Shown: one piece after another, positions 26,049 through 34,515 of the stretch
Layout of the letters: each line of letters starts with the position of its first letter
Position numbering within the stretch: position 1 is the first letter of the stretch
NCBI GenBank assembly: GCA_963739395.1
Contig: CAVUAE010000001.1
Span: 248,001 to 312,000, forward strand
Direction: 5' to 3'
Source: RBG-13-51-18 sp963739395
GTDB lineage: Bacteria > Chloroflexota > Dehalococcoidia > Dehalococcoidales > RBG-16-60-22
Length of the DNA: 64,000 nucleotides
Program-made: the position numbers and the translations under genes
The notes under the pieces: generated by a model
What the model was told of the DNA's origin: nothing
The model's input: only the letters and a program-made list of their open reading frames with translations
Database searches by the model: none

Positions 26049-28079
26049 ATGAAAAAGTTCATACTCATTGACCACTCTATCGTCGGGCTGGCGGGACACC
26101 ATTATGAGTACGCTGTGCGAGTGCTTAAAGCTGCTCAAGAAGCCGGCTATACACCTATACTGGCTACCAACCGCAGGTTCAGGAAAAAAGTAAAAACCCC
26201 CTGGAAGGTGTATCCTGTCTACAATTATGGTTTCTGGTTTAGCGTAGCTCCACCAATGGGATACCGCAGCATCGTCAGGCTTTTCCGCGTATTTGGCAAA
26301 TGGACCACTCGTTTAAAATATAAGGTAATATTTTCCCCGTTAGGCTTTTTGTGGTCACTCCACCGCTATCCGGGGGCTTATAGGCAATATGCCCGTTATC
26401 TAACCAGCTCATTAACTACCTTTAAATTGTTCTTAACAGCTTTTATCATGATGCCAGCTTTTTATCTGGCGATACTGGCGAGGGCAATCTGGAGAGTATT
26501 TGTCGCAGCTGTGCCTGCTCACGGCTATATTAAAAATTTATGGAATCGTTTTAAAGAGATGCTCCATGCTATCTTCCCGATAGTGAAACTCTACCGACGC
26601 AGGGAAATAATTCAACGCTTGTTATTCGATTCGAGAAGGCTGCAGAAGTTCGGCAGTGACACAAACAGTCTGTTCCATAAAGTACGTCTAAATGAAGGCG
26701 ATATTGTACTAATTCCTACATTATCTGAAATTGAAATGCAGGGTCTACAACGATTCTTCCAGAAAAACCGCCGCTCTTCTAAAGCTTCGTGGCATTTAGT
26801 CTTCCGGCGTAATATCTATACAGGCAGGGAACCTGACTATGATGAGCAGACCGAAGTTAACAGGCTGCTGGAGGTTAGCTTCAATCATTTTAACGATAAT
26901 CTTGGCAATAATAAGGTCTACTTTTATACAGACACCGAAAAGTTGACAGCACAGTATAATCGACTGAACGCAACTCCATTTCAAACATTGCCTATACCGG
27001 TTAGTGAAACGCTTAAATCCATGTCTGGCCGCAAACAGGTCAAGGCGCCGCTTCGCATAATATATCTAGGCGACGCGCGTAAAGAAAAAGGCTATCATTT
27101 ATTACCGCAGGTTGTTCAGGACCTCTGGGCAGACTACGTAGAAACAGGGAAAATAATTTTTATTTTTCAATCTAACTTTAACATTCCCGATGGAGAACCA
27201 GAGGCAGCGGTTGCGCGCGCACAGCTTGAAGGGTATCCAAAAGACAAGGTACAACTAGTTACCGAGCCACTAACGACGGAAGGCTATAACCAACTCCTCT
27301 TATCAGGTGATATATGTCTTCTCCCATATGAACGAGACAACTATTATGCCAGAAGCTCGGGGATAATGGTAGAATCCTTAGTCGCCGGGATACCTGTCAT
27401 CGTTCCAGCGGCGACCTGGATGAGTGAACAGTTCATCGAAAAAACATACAATTATCACGCCAGTTTAAATAATAAGAGTAAAAATATTAAACATCTTGAT
27501 GGGGCGGCACTAACATGGTGTAACACCGGCAATATCGAACTGCACCCTATGTCAGCAGAGCAGCTGACTTTCCGAGGTGAAGAGGCAAAGTCATTCTGTT
27601 GGCTGTCACCTCCAAAAAAAGCATCATTCCTTTTAATATCATTTAATGTTGCCACAAAGCAATCGGGGTTGTTCGTCCAGGTGTCCATCGATCAATTTTC
27701 CCGTGATGGTTATAGTCTTCGGCAATCAAAAACCCTGGTTAATAGAGTAAATTCTTATTACCCTTCGTCGATATTGGTGCCAGTTGAAGCCAATACAAAA
27801 CGCATCTGGGTAGGACTCAATAATGCTTTCGCACTTTCTCCCGTGACTGTATCAGACATTAAGATAAATTTCCTTAGCAGTGAAAAACCGCAACGATATC
27901 CCCTGGGGACGATTGGTTTAGCCTATACCAATCCCGATGAGATTTCTGACCTAATCCGGGAAATGGTCGATAACTATGCCCATTACAGTAAAACAGCTCG
28001 AGATTTTGCCCAAGGATGGTTTGAGAAACATAATGCCAGACGTCTTGTCGAAGAGTTAAAACAGGCAAGTGACAGATAA
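26049..28079 (+). CDS. Large GT-B glycosyltransferase with inserted beta-rich domain
   Basis: The 676-residue protein opens FILIDHSIVGLAGHHYEYAV, the N-terminal loop of a GT4-like enzyme. A hydrophobic stretch at about 124-158 may be a membrane-embedded hairpin. The donor-binding half begins RIIYLGDARKEKGYHLLP (about 336) and includes YARSSGIMVESLVAGIPVIVP (about 435-455). Between it and the closing helix (PDEISDLIREMVDNY, about 625-640) lie about 130 residues (480-610) that read like a carbohydrate-binding-type beta-sandwich. The closest family guess is GT4/GT1; donor and acceptor are unknown. Confidence 0.82.
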   Translation: MKKFILIDHSIVGLAGHHYEYAVRVLKAAQEAGYTPILATNRRFRKKVKTPWKVYPVYNYGFWFSVAPPMGYRSIVRLFRVFGKWTTRLKYKVIFSPLGFLWSLHRYPGAYRQYARYLTSSLTTFKLFLTAFIMMPAFYLAILARAIWRVFVAAVPAHGYIKNLWNRFKEMLHAIFPIVKLYRRREIIQRLLFDSRRLQKFGSDTNSLFHKVRLNEGDIVLIPTLSEIEMQGLQRFFQKNRRSSKASWHLVFRRNIYTGREPDYDEQTEVNRLLEVSFNHFNDNLGNNKVYFYTDTEKLTAQYNRLNATPFQTLPIPVSETLKSMSGRKQVKAPLRIIYLGDARKEKGYHLLPQVVQDLWADYVETGKIIFIFQSNFNIPDGEPEAAVARAQLEGYPKDKVQLVTEPLTTEGYNQLLLSGDICLLPYERDNYYARSSGIMVESLVAGIPVIVPAATWMSEQFIEKTYNYHASLNNKSKNIKHLDGAALTWCNTGNIELHPMSAEQLTFRGEEAKSFCWLSPPKKASFLLISFNVATKQSGLFVQVSIDQFSRDGYSLRQSKTLVNRVNSYYPSSILVPVEANTKRIWVGLNNAFALSPVTVSDIKINFLSSEKPQRYPLGTIGLAYTNPDEISDLIREMVDNYAHYSKTARDFAQGWFEKHNARRLVEELKQASDR

Positions 28080-28109
28080 TTAGTTCTTATTTAGTCGTGG
28101 GAATATTGT

Positions 28110-29219
28110 ATGAAAACTAAAAGTAAAAGGATAGTCGGAGTATCTGACGTAAGTCTCGGGTACGGTAGTCCTCAAATTCCCGCTTTCATGAGTTCCCTCG
28201 TCGACTATTATAAAGAAGCCGAGGGAATCATTATCGAGCCCGACCAGTTAGAGAAGAAACCTCGGCATGACCAGTTTGTTAAATTCGCCATTAAAAGATT
28301 ACATTCCATATTTCCTCCACATAGCATACCGGGCAAGATAGAATACAACCGGATGGCGGCAAAAGAAGTTAACCGCCTACGCCCGGAAATCCTGATTATT
28401 CATTCTGAATACTCCCTGCCGGTTCTTTTAGAACTAACTTATAGACCGCGATTTGTCATTTATTACGCCCTAGAATTAGTCTCCTACACTTCTACAATTG
28501 AGATAGCCCGCGATGTCGCCTCGACGATCGATTTAGCAATATATCCTGAAGAAAATAGAGCGACGAAAGACAGCCAACAATGTAGATTCAATCAAGTTCA
28601 AAAAGTAATCATCTATAACTCTGCCGATAGCGTTTCTCATCATAAAACCATCGTGCCAGCTACAGAAAGAAATGGTAAAATTTTATATAACGGCACGATT
28701 GAAAAAGACCGTACCTTTGCGGAATACTTCCTCCGCAGAGAAATACAGTCAGTACCTATCGATATCTTCGGGTTGGTTGATGGCTTGGAAAAAAAGGAGA
28801 CTAAAGACCAACTCTCTAAGCTCTCCGGCGCTATTACTTATTACGGCTATATCAATGCCGAGGAGCTTGCGCAGCTAAGGGGACATTATTCGTACAATAT
28901 TGTGATGTGGAACCCATCCAGGGAAGACCAGCTTTATGCTTCTCCCAACAAATTCTTCGAGTCTATTGCATCCGGTGTCCCGCCAATAGCCGCCCCGCAC
29001 CCACAGTGTAAAATGATAATTAACCGGTATAAGTGCGGCGTCTTAATGGATGATTGGAGTTTTGACTCATTTTATGACGCTATTCAAAAAGCCAGAAAGG
29101 CCTACGGCACAAAACAATACACAACGATGGTTGAGAATTGCCAGAAAGCCTTTGTGCGGGAATTGAACTGGGAAAAACAGTTCGAAAAAGTTAAGCCTTT
29201 CCTCAAGGCATTGGAGTAA
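28110..29219 (+). CDS. Glycosyltransferase (GT-B fold)
   Basis: The 369-residue protein has the donor-site features of GT-B enzymes: KILYNGTIEKDRTFAEYFL (start of the C-terminal Rossmann half), ITYYGYINAEELAQL, then YASPNKFFESIASGVPPIAAP (the EX7E-like nucleotide-sugar site) and a C-terminal closing helix. It follows the large GT by 30 nt and abuts the next epimerase gene (1 nt between stop and ATG). It probably adds one sugar to the lipid-linked glycan. Confidence 0.85.
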   Translation: MKTKSKRIVGVSDVSLGYGSPQIPAFMSSLVDYYKEAEGIIIEPDQLEKKPRHDQFVKFAIKRLHSIFPPHSIPGKIEYNRMAAKEVNRLRPEILIIHSEYSLPVLLELTYRPRFVIYYALELVSYTSTIEIARDVASTIDLAIYPEENRATKDSQQCRFNQVQKVIIYNSADSVSHHKTIVPATERNGKILYNGTIEKDRTFAEYFLRREIQSVPIDIFGLVDGLEKKETKDQLSKLSGAITYYGYINAEELAQLRGHYSYNIVMWNPSREDQLYASPNKFFESIASGVPPIAAPHPQCKMIINRYKCGVLMDDWSFDSFYDAIQKARKAYGTKQYTTMVENCQKAFVRELNWEKQFEKVKPFLKALE

Positions 29220-29220
29220 T

Positions 29221-30180
29221 ATGTCAGCAATGGGTCGCAGGGTAGTAGTCACCGGGGCAACCGGTTTTCTGGGTCACCATCTTATGCCCATTCTGCAAAA
29301 ACGTTATGGCGAAGATTCTGTTACTGGTCTTTCCAGTCGCGATTACGACCTTACGGATGCATCCCAGGTCCGCGCTATGTTTGAAGAACTAAAACCCGAA
29401 ATATTAGTTCACCTGGCGGCTTATAGCGGAGGCATAGGAGTTAACCGTATCTATCCGGCTGATTTTTTCTATCGTAATATCTTATTAATGTCGCTGGTTT
29501 TCCAGGATGCCGCCAAATTCGGTGTAAAAAAGCTGATATTTCCTATCGGCGGCTGCAGCTATCCGGCAAAAGCAAGTTCGCCGATTGATGAAGGGCAAAT
29601 GTGGGACGGTTACCCCCAGCAAGAGAGTGCAGGCTACTCTATGGCAAAGAAGATGGGAATTGTGGCTAGCGCCTCCTACCGCCAACAATACGGTTTAAAC
29701 TCCGTCGTCATCATACCCGGAAATATGTACGGTGAGTATGATAATTTTAGGAATGAAGAATCACATGTGATACCAGCGATGGTTCGCCGCCTGTTTGAAG
29801 CTAAAAGAAAGAACGTCAAGAAAGTAGTGATGTGGGGCACCGGTAAGCCGGTACGCGATTTCGTATATGCCGGTGACGTGGCTGCAACAATTCCTTTTTT
29901 TATTGAGAAATACAATTCCAATGAGCCGGTTAACATTTCTTCCGGAACGACGACATCAATCAAAGAACTGGCAGAAACTGTGGTGGAATTACTCGACTAC
30001 CAAGGGGAAATCGTCTGGGATACTACCAAGCCGGATGGGCAGATGGTAAAAATATACGATGTTACCAAGTTGAAAAGCCTCGGTTTGTCCTGCCCGACCT
30101 CGCTACGCCAAGGACTTAAGAAAACAATCGCCTGGTTAGAAAAGAATTATGACGCTCGCACTGACGGTATAAGATTATAG
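29221..30180 (+). CDS. GDP-L-fucose synthase-like NAD(P)-dependent epimerase/reductase
   Basis: The 319-residue protein has RVVVTGATGFLGHHLMPIL, VHLAAYSGGIGVNRIYPADFF (very like the GDP-fucose synthase stretch), FPIGGCSYPAKASSPIDE and YSMAKKMG (Tyr-X3-Lys), then the NMYGEYDNF region. GDP-fucose synthases act on GDP-4-keto-6-deoxymannose; with GDP-heptose genes nearby a GDP-6-deoxy-heptose route is equally conceivable. No obvious GDP-mannose 4,6-dehydratase lies in the window, so the substrate is open. Confidence 0.85.
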   Translation: MSAMGRRVVVTGATGFLGHHLMPILQKRYGEDSVTGLSSRDYDLTDASQVRAMFEELKPEILVHLAAYSGGIGVNRIYPADFFYRNILLMSLVFQDAAKFGVKKLIFPIGGCSYPAKASSPIDEGQMWDGYPQQESAGYSMAKKMGIVASASYRQQYGLNSVVIIPGNMYGEYDNFRNEESHVIPAMVRRLFEAKRKNVKKVVMWGTGKPVRDFVYAGDVAATIPFFIEKYNSNEPVNISSGTTTSIKELAETVVELLDYQGEIVWDTTKPDGQMVKIYDVTKLKSLGLSCPTSLRQGLKKTIAWLEKNYDARTDGIRL

Positions 30181-30194
30181 GGGTTGCATGAGAG

Positions 30195-30977
30195 ATGATT
30201 TTTCTCATTGGCGGTAAAGGTTTTGTTGGCTCGGCTTTTGCCCGAACTCTTGAAGCCAGAGGAATCGATTATACCATTGTCACCAGGCAGAATTACCAGG
30301 AATACGTCGGGAAAAAATGTGAAACTATCATTAATGCCAATGGTAATTCAAGCAAAATCCTGGCAACGAAGAATCCCATTCAGGATTTCGATGCCACGGT
30401 AAGGTCTGTCCGTGCGAGCCTGGTAGATTTTAAATATGACCATTATGTCTATATTTCTTCTTGTGATGTATATCCAGACTACTCTTCACCAGCCACAACC
30501 TCCGAGGAAGGGATAATTGATATCAAAAAACAGACTCCGTACGGCTTTCATAAATACCTGGCGGAAAAATGCGTGCAGCATGCGGCTCCGAACTGGCTGA
30601 TTGTTCGTTTCGGAGGGTTTGTCGGTCCCGGTCTGAAGAAAAACGCCATCTACGATATTTTACACGGAGGTCCTCTCTGGCTTAATCCACAGAGCGAACT
30701 GCAGTTCATGCATGTCGACCAGGCTGCCGAAGCTACACTAGAACTGATAAATCATAAGAAATTTAACGAGATTTTCAATATTTGCGGGCGTGGATTAATC
30801 AAGCTCCAGGAAGTTATAGATGCCGTACATAATAATCCCATAATCCAGCCTCAAAGTCCTCTGGTACGATATAATGTTAACATTGAAAAGGTATCAAAAT
30901 TGCTTAAAATACCTGAAACCAGAAAAACGGTGCTGGAATTCGTCAAGGCAGAGCTCAAGCGAGTAAGAAAGGAATAA
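30195..30977 (+). CDS. NAD-dependent epimerase/dehydratase (short form)
   Basis: In the 260-residue protein MIFLIGGKGFVGSAFARTL is the cofactor motif. VYISSCDVYPDYSS holds the active-site Ser, and YGFHKYLAEKCV the Tyr-X3-Lys. LIVRFGGFVGPGLKK and FMHVDQAAEATLEL follow. It lacks part of the usual C-terminal substrate domain. It lies between the GDP-fucose-synthase-like gene and the second HddA gene, spaced 14 and 3 nt, so all three are one operon. Confidence 0.85.
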   Translation: MIFLIGGKGFVGSAFARTLEARGIDYTIVTRQNYQEYVGKKCETIINANGNSSKILATKNPIQDFDATVRSVRASLVDFKYDHYVYISSCDVYPDYSSPATTSEEGIIDIKKQTPYGFHKYLAEKCVQHAAPNWLIVRFGGFVGPGLKKNAIYDILHGGPLWLNPQSELQFMHVDQAAEATLELINHKKFNEIFNICGRGLIKLQEVIDAVHNNPIIQPQSPLVRYNVNIEKVSKLLKIPETRKTVLEFVKAELKRVRKE

Positions 30978-30980
30978 GCC

Positions 30981-31958
30981 GTGATTATAACCAAGACTCC
31001 TTTTCGCATTAGCTTTTTCGGAGGAGCTACCGACTATCCCGAATATTTCATGAAATACGAAGGAGCTGTGCTGGGAACGGCTATCGATAAATACGCGTAT
31101 ATCTCGGTGATACCTTTCTATTCCAAGCTATTCGACTATTCAATTCGTCTTGCCTACCGCCGGGTCGAGCGAGTCCGCAACCTGGAAGAAATAAAACATT
31201 TGCCGATTGCAGCTTGCCTCCGCTATTGCGGAATTAAGACAGACATCGAAATTAATTATACAGGTGAGTTGCCGGCTTATTCCGGCTTGGGTACCTCGTC
31301 AAGTTTTGTCGTCGGCTTATTAAATGCCCTGTACGCCTATCAGGGTAAAAGCGCAAGCCCTATGGAACTGGCGCAACAGGCAATTAAAATCGAACGGGAT
31401 GTGCTCAAGGAAACAGTTGGCTGGCAGGACCAGTTGTTCGCGGCTGTAGGAGGTTTTAACGTCTTCGAGTTCCGGCGGACGGGAGAAATCTTCGTCCACA
31501 AGATACCCCTTTCAATAAAACGCACGGAGGAATTTGAGGCTCATCTCCTGGTTGTACATACTGGGGTGCTGCGGCGAGCAAGTACCATTGCCGCAAGACA
31601 GGTTAAGAAAATCGACGCCAACCAGGACAGACTCAAGCAAATGAAAGAGATGGTTGATAAAGGATATAGCATTTTAACCGGCTCGAGGAGTTTGGAGCAA
31701 TTCGGCATGCTGTTACATCAGGCGTGGCAACTGAAAAGTCAGCTGGATAAGTCCATCGCTAACACGACCATCAGAACGATTTACGACGAGGGCAAAAAAG
31801 CCGGCGCTTTTGGCGGGAAACTGCTGGGGGCTGGTGGGGGCGGATTTTTCTTGTTTTTTGTTCCGCCGGATAAACGCAATAAGGTGCTCAAACAGCTTAA
31901 ACTTGAAGAAATCCCGATTAAGGTGAACGCTCCTGGCAGCCATATCGTCTACGCATAA
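30981..31958 (+). CDS. hddA: GHMP-family heptose 7-phosphate kinase, HddA-like (second copy)
   Basis: The 325-residue protein with a GTG start has the same plan as the kinase at 9038-10018: MIITKTPFRISFFGGATDYPEY, LPAYSGLGTSSSFVVGLL (ATP site, about 97-114), KKAGAFGGKLLGAGGGGFFLFF. It is in the same block as GmhA and GmhB (33248-34404) but no second nucleotidyltransferase is present. It would phosphorylate heptose 7-phosphate at C1. Confidence 0.88.
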   Translation: MIITKTPFRISFFGGATDYPEYFMKYEGAVLGTAIDKYAYISVIPFYSKLFDYSIRLAYRRVERVRNLEEIKHLPIAACLRYCGIKTDIEINYTGELPAYSGLGTSSSFVVGLLNALYAYQGKSASPMELAQQAIKIERDVLKETVGWQDQLFAAVGGFNVFEFRRTGEIFVHKIPLSIKRTEEFEAHLLVVHTGVLRRASTIAARQVKKIDANQDRLKQMKEMVDKGYSILTGSRSLEQFGMLLHQAWQLKSQLDKSIANTTIRTIYDEGKKAGAFGGKLLGAGGGGFFLFFVPPDKRNKVLKQLKLEEIPIKVNAPGSHIVYA

Positions 31959-32002
31959 TTTCTCTGTAAATCAAAAATTAGAGGCGGTTACGCCACTCCT
32001 GC

Positions 32003-33160
32003 ATGAAGATGAAAATATTATTTAGTTACGTTTTAGCCGGCCGGGGCGGGGACGCCATACAAATCCTCGATATCGTGGAGGCCCTGAAAAACAACGGGCA
32101 CACCGTTAAGCTGATGGGTTCAACCCGACTGCAACCTTACGAGTTCCAAGGTCGTAACAGTTTTTTACGCAGCTGGCTGCGTCGTTTGCCCTGGTGGTGT
32201 CGCGACTTTATTGACCTCGCACTCCAAGCCAGGTTACTGTTAAAGACAAGAAACATATTAATAAATAAATTCAAACCCGATATTATCTGGCACCGCGCCG
32301 GCATTTATGACTTTGCTGGTTTGCGACTGGCTAAAGTTTGTCGATGCCCGCTTATCGTCCATCTGGATGCACCCTTTCCAGTGGAGCGCGCCTTCCGCCA
32401 TGAAGGCTATTTTCATAAACTGCACCAGTATTGTATGAAAAGACTGGGACGAAACGCTAATATTATCTGCACAGTTTCTTCTGCGTCCCGTATTTATTAT
32501 TCTGAACTGGGTATATCTCCAGAAAAGATACTCGTCATATATAACGGTATATTGGAAAATTTATTAATTCTTGGTAAAGAAATGGGCCTTAAGCACCGAC
32601 CTTTATCCAATCCTTCCCCTGTTATATTATGCTTCGCCGGCAGTCTTAGTCGTTGGCACCGCGTTGATTTGCTTCTAAAAGCCTTACACCAATTAAACAT
32701 CGACTATCCTGGTCGTTTCCGACTTGAAATCGTTGGTCAAGGTGAGGATTATGTCAATCTACATTCCCTGGAAAAACAATTAAACCTAGAAGGTCAGGTG
32801 GACTGGCTCGGGCCGATGCCGCACGAGAAGGCTTTCGACCAGATAGCTCAAAGCGATATCGCTATTCTACCCAGCACCTTAGCCACTGGGGCGCCTATTA
32901 AATTATTCGAATATGCAGCCCTGGCACGCCCTACTATTGCCCCCGACCTTCCTAACCTTCGTGACCTCTTCAGCGCCGACGAAATGTATTTCCTAAAAAC
33001 CGATACCCCGGAGGCGCTCATCGAAGCGATACTAAAATTAAGCGAAAAGCCAGAATCAGCACGTAATTTGGGACAGAAGGCGCAAGAATGTGTACAGCAA
33101 TATACCTGGGAGAGGATTACCAGGCAGCTGTTGAAGGCTTTAACAAAGCCCAACAAGTAG
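32003..33160 (+). CDS. GT4 family glycosyltransferase
   Basis: The 385-residue protein has a glycine-rich N-terminal loop (YVLAGRGGDAIQILDI), the mid-protein TVSSASRIYYSELGISPEKILVIYNG linker and the donor domain ILCFAGSLSRWHRVDLLLKAL. It also has WLGPMPHEKAFDQIAQSDI and the acidic motif region GAPIKLFEYAALARPTIAP. These are standard GT4 features for surface-polysaccharide assembly. It lies 44 nt after the second hddA gene. Confidence 0.9.
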   Translation: MKMKILFSYVLAGRGGDAIQILDIVEALKNNGHTVKLMGSTRLQPYEFQGRNSFLRSWLRRLPWWCRDFIDLALQARLLLKTRNILINKFKPDIIWHRAGIYDFAGLRLAKVCRCPLIVHLDAPFPVERAFRHEGYFHKLHQYCMKRLGRNANIICTVSSASRIYYSELGISPEKILVIYNGILENLLILGKEMGLKHRPLSNPSPVILCFAGSLSRWHRVDLLLKALHQLNIDYPGRFRLEIVGQGEDYVNLHSLEKQLNLEGQVDWLGPMPHEKAFDQIAQSDIAILPSTLATGAPIKLFEYAALARPTIAPDLPNLRDLFSADEMYFLKTDTPEALIEAILKLSEKPESARNLGQKAQECVQQYTWERITRQLLKALTKPNK

Positions 33161-33195
33161 CATTATTTCTACCTCATTAAGCTTTATTGAATCCC

Positions 33196-33224
33196 TAGAC
33201 AAATTGAACCCTTAAAAGTATACT
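33196..33224 (+). promoter_or_regulatory. Promoter of the second gmhA-gmhB pair
   Basis: -35 TAGACA (33196-33201), a 17-bp spacer and -10 TATACT (33219-33224) predict a start about 17 nt before the gmhA ATG. Confidence 0.55.
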
Positions 33225-33247
33225 ATTCATCAATAGGGGCAAAAAAC

Positions 33248-33832
33248 ATGGAAAAAGAAAACGAAATAACCAGGCAGATTGAAGAAAGTATCAAGTTAAA
33301 AAAGTACTTGGAGAAGGAAACAAAGAACCTAGTAATTATTGCCGATGTAATAACTGATGCCTTTAAGAAGGGTAATAAGGTGCTTTTATTCGGCAACGGC
33401 GGCAGCGCGGCCGATGCCCAGCACATCGCCGGCGAATTGGCCGGCAAATTCTATATAGACAGGGAGCCACTGCCGGCTATAGCTTTGACCACCAACACCT
33501 CTGTATTAACCGCCATCGGCAACGATTACGGCTACGAAGAGGTGTTCTCGCGGCAAGTGAAAGCGCTGGCGAAAAAGGGGGACGTTGTTATCGGCCTTAG
33601 CACCAGTGGCAATTCACCGAATATTCTTCAAGGTATTAACGAAGCTAAAAAGCTCGGAGCCGTAACGGTGGCTTTTACAGGAGACAGAGGTAAACTCAAG
33701 AAATTAGCCGATTACGTACTCTCCATACCCTCATCCAGCACTCCACGTATACAAGAAGCCCATATCACTGCGGGACACATTATCTGCTACCTCGTCGAGC
33801 AGGCTTTATTTGGCACCAAGAAAAAGAATTAA
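33248..33832 (+). CDS. gmhA: Sedoheptulose 7-phosphate isomerase
   Basis: The 194-residue protein is close to canonical GmhA in length and motifs: FGNGGSAADAQHIAGELAGK (about 49-68), LTTNTSVLTAIGNDYGYEEVF, GLSTSGNSPNILQGI, and RIQEAHITAGHIICYLVEQ with the catalytic Glu and His. It converts sedoheptulose 7-phosphate to D-glycero-D-manno-heptose 7-phosphate, the entry step to ADP- or GDP-heptose. This is the more conventional of the two GmhA proteins here. It is followed 32 nt later by GmhB. Confidence 0.96.
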   Translation: MEKENEITRQIEESIKLKKYLEKETKNLVIIADVITDAFKKGNKVLLFGNGGSAADAQHIAGELAGKFYIDREPLPAIALTTNTSVLTAIGNDYGYEEVFSRQVKALAKKGDVVIGLSTSGNSPNILQGINEAKKLGAVTVAFTGDRGKLKKLADYVLSIPSSSTPRIQEAHITAGHIICYLVEQALFGTKKKN

Positions 33833-33864
33833 AGATATCAAAACTGGTAAACCTCATTTAGTAT

Positions 33865-34404
33865 ATGAAGAACCAAGCAGTCTTCTTGGATAGAGATGGT
33901 ACTATCGCACCGGATGTTAATTACTGTCGGCGACCGGAAGATTTTAACCTTTTCCCCGGTGCCGGTGAGGCAGTGAAACTCTTAAACAATCACGGATTTA
34001 AAGTAATCGTCATCACCAACCAAAGTGGTATCGCTCGAGGTTACTTTACCGTACAGACTCTTGAACAAATTCATCAAAAAATGGTAGATGAACTTAGCCA
34101 TTCTGGCGCCGTGTTGGATGCAATTTATTATTGTCCTCATCATCCTGATGACGGCTGCGAATGCCGTAAACCGAAAACAGCTCTTTTCCGCCAGGCAGCT
34201 CATGAATTGGATATTGAGTTCGGGCGGTCGTTCGTCGTTGGCGATGCGTCAATTGATATTGAAGCAGGAAAAACGTTGGGCTGTAAGACGATTTTGTTAA
34301 CCGCCAATCCCAAACAGGATGATAAACCTACTCAATCTGATTATACGGCGAACAATCTTATTAAGGCAGCTCAATGGATATTAAAAAATACTAAATCAAC
34401 CTAA
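33865..34404 (+). CDS. gmhB: D-glycero-D-manno-heptose 1,7-bisphosphate 7-phosphatase
   Basis: The 179-residue protein has FLDRDGTIAPD (HAD motif I nucleophile Asp), VITNQSGIARGYF (motif II), the zinc loop CPHHPDDGCECRKPK, and FVVGDASIDIEAGKTLGCKT (motif III/IV). These match GmhB precisely. It follows gmhA in the same unit and removes the C7 phosphate so that C1 can be activated. Confidence 0.95.
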   Translation: MKNQAVFLDRDGTIAPDVNYCRRPEDFNLFPGAGEAVKLLNNHGFKVIVITNQSGIARGYFTVQTLEQIHQKMVDELSHSGAVLDAIYYCPHHPDDGCECRKPKTALFRQAAHELDIEFGRSFVVGDASIDIEAGKTLGCKTILLTANPKQDDKPTQSDYTANNLIKAAQWILKNTKST

Positions 34405-34435
34405 TCAATTGTATGGTCACAGTTACAATTTTTAT

Positions 34436-34464
34436 TTGTGTTCGGTATTAATATATGCTATATT
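34436..34464 (+). promoter_or_regulatory. Possible promoter of the STT3-like gene
   Basis: -35 TTGTGT (34436-34441), a 17-bp spacer and -10 TATATT (34459-34464) lie 51 nt before the ATG. Confidence 0.45.
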
Positions 34465-34515
34465 TCGTGACATGAGTCCAATAGCGCTACAAACGTAAAT
34501 CGTATGGAATTATAG

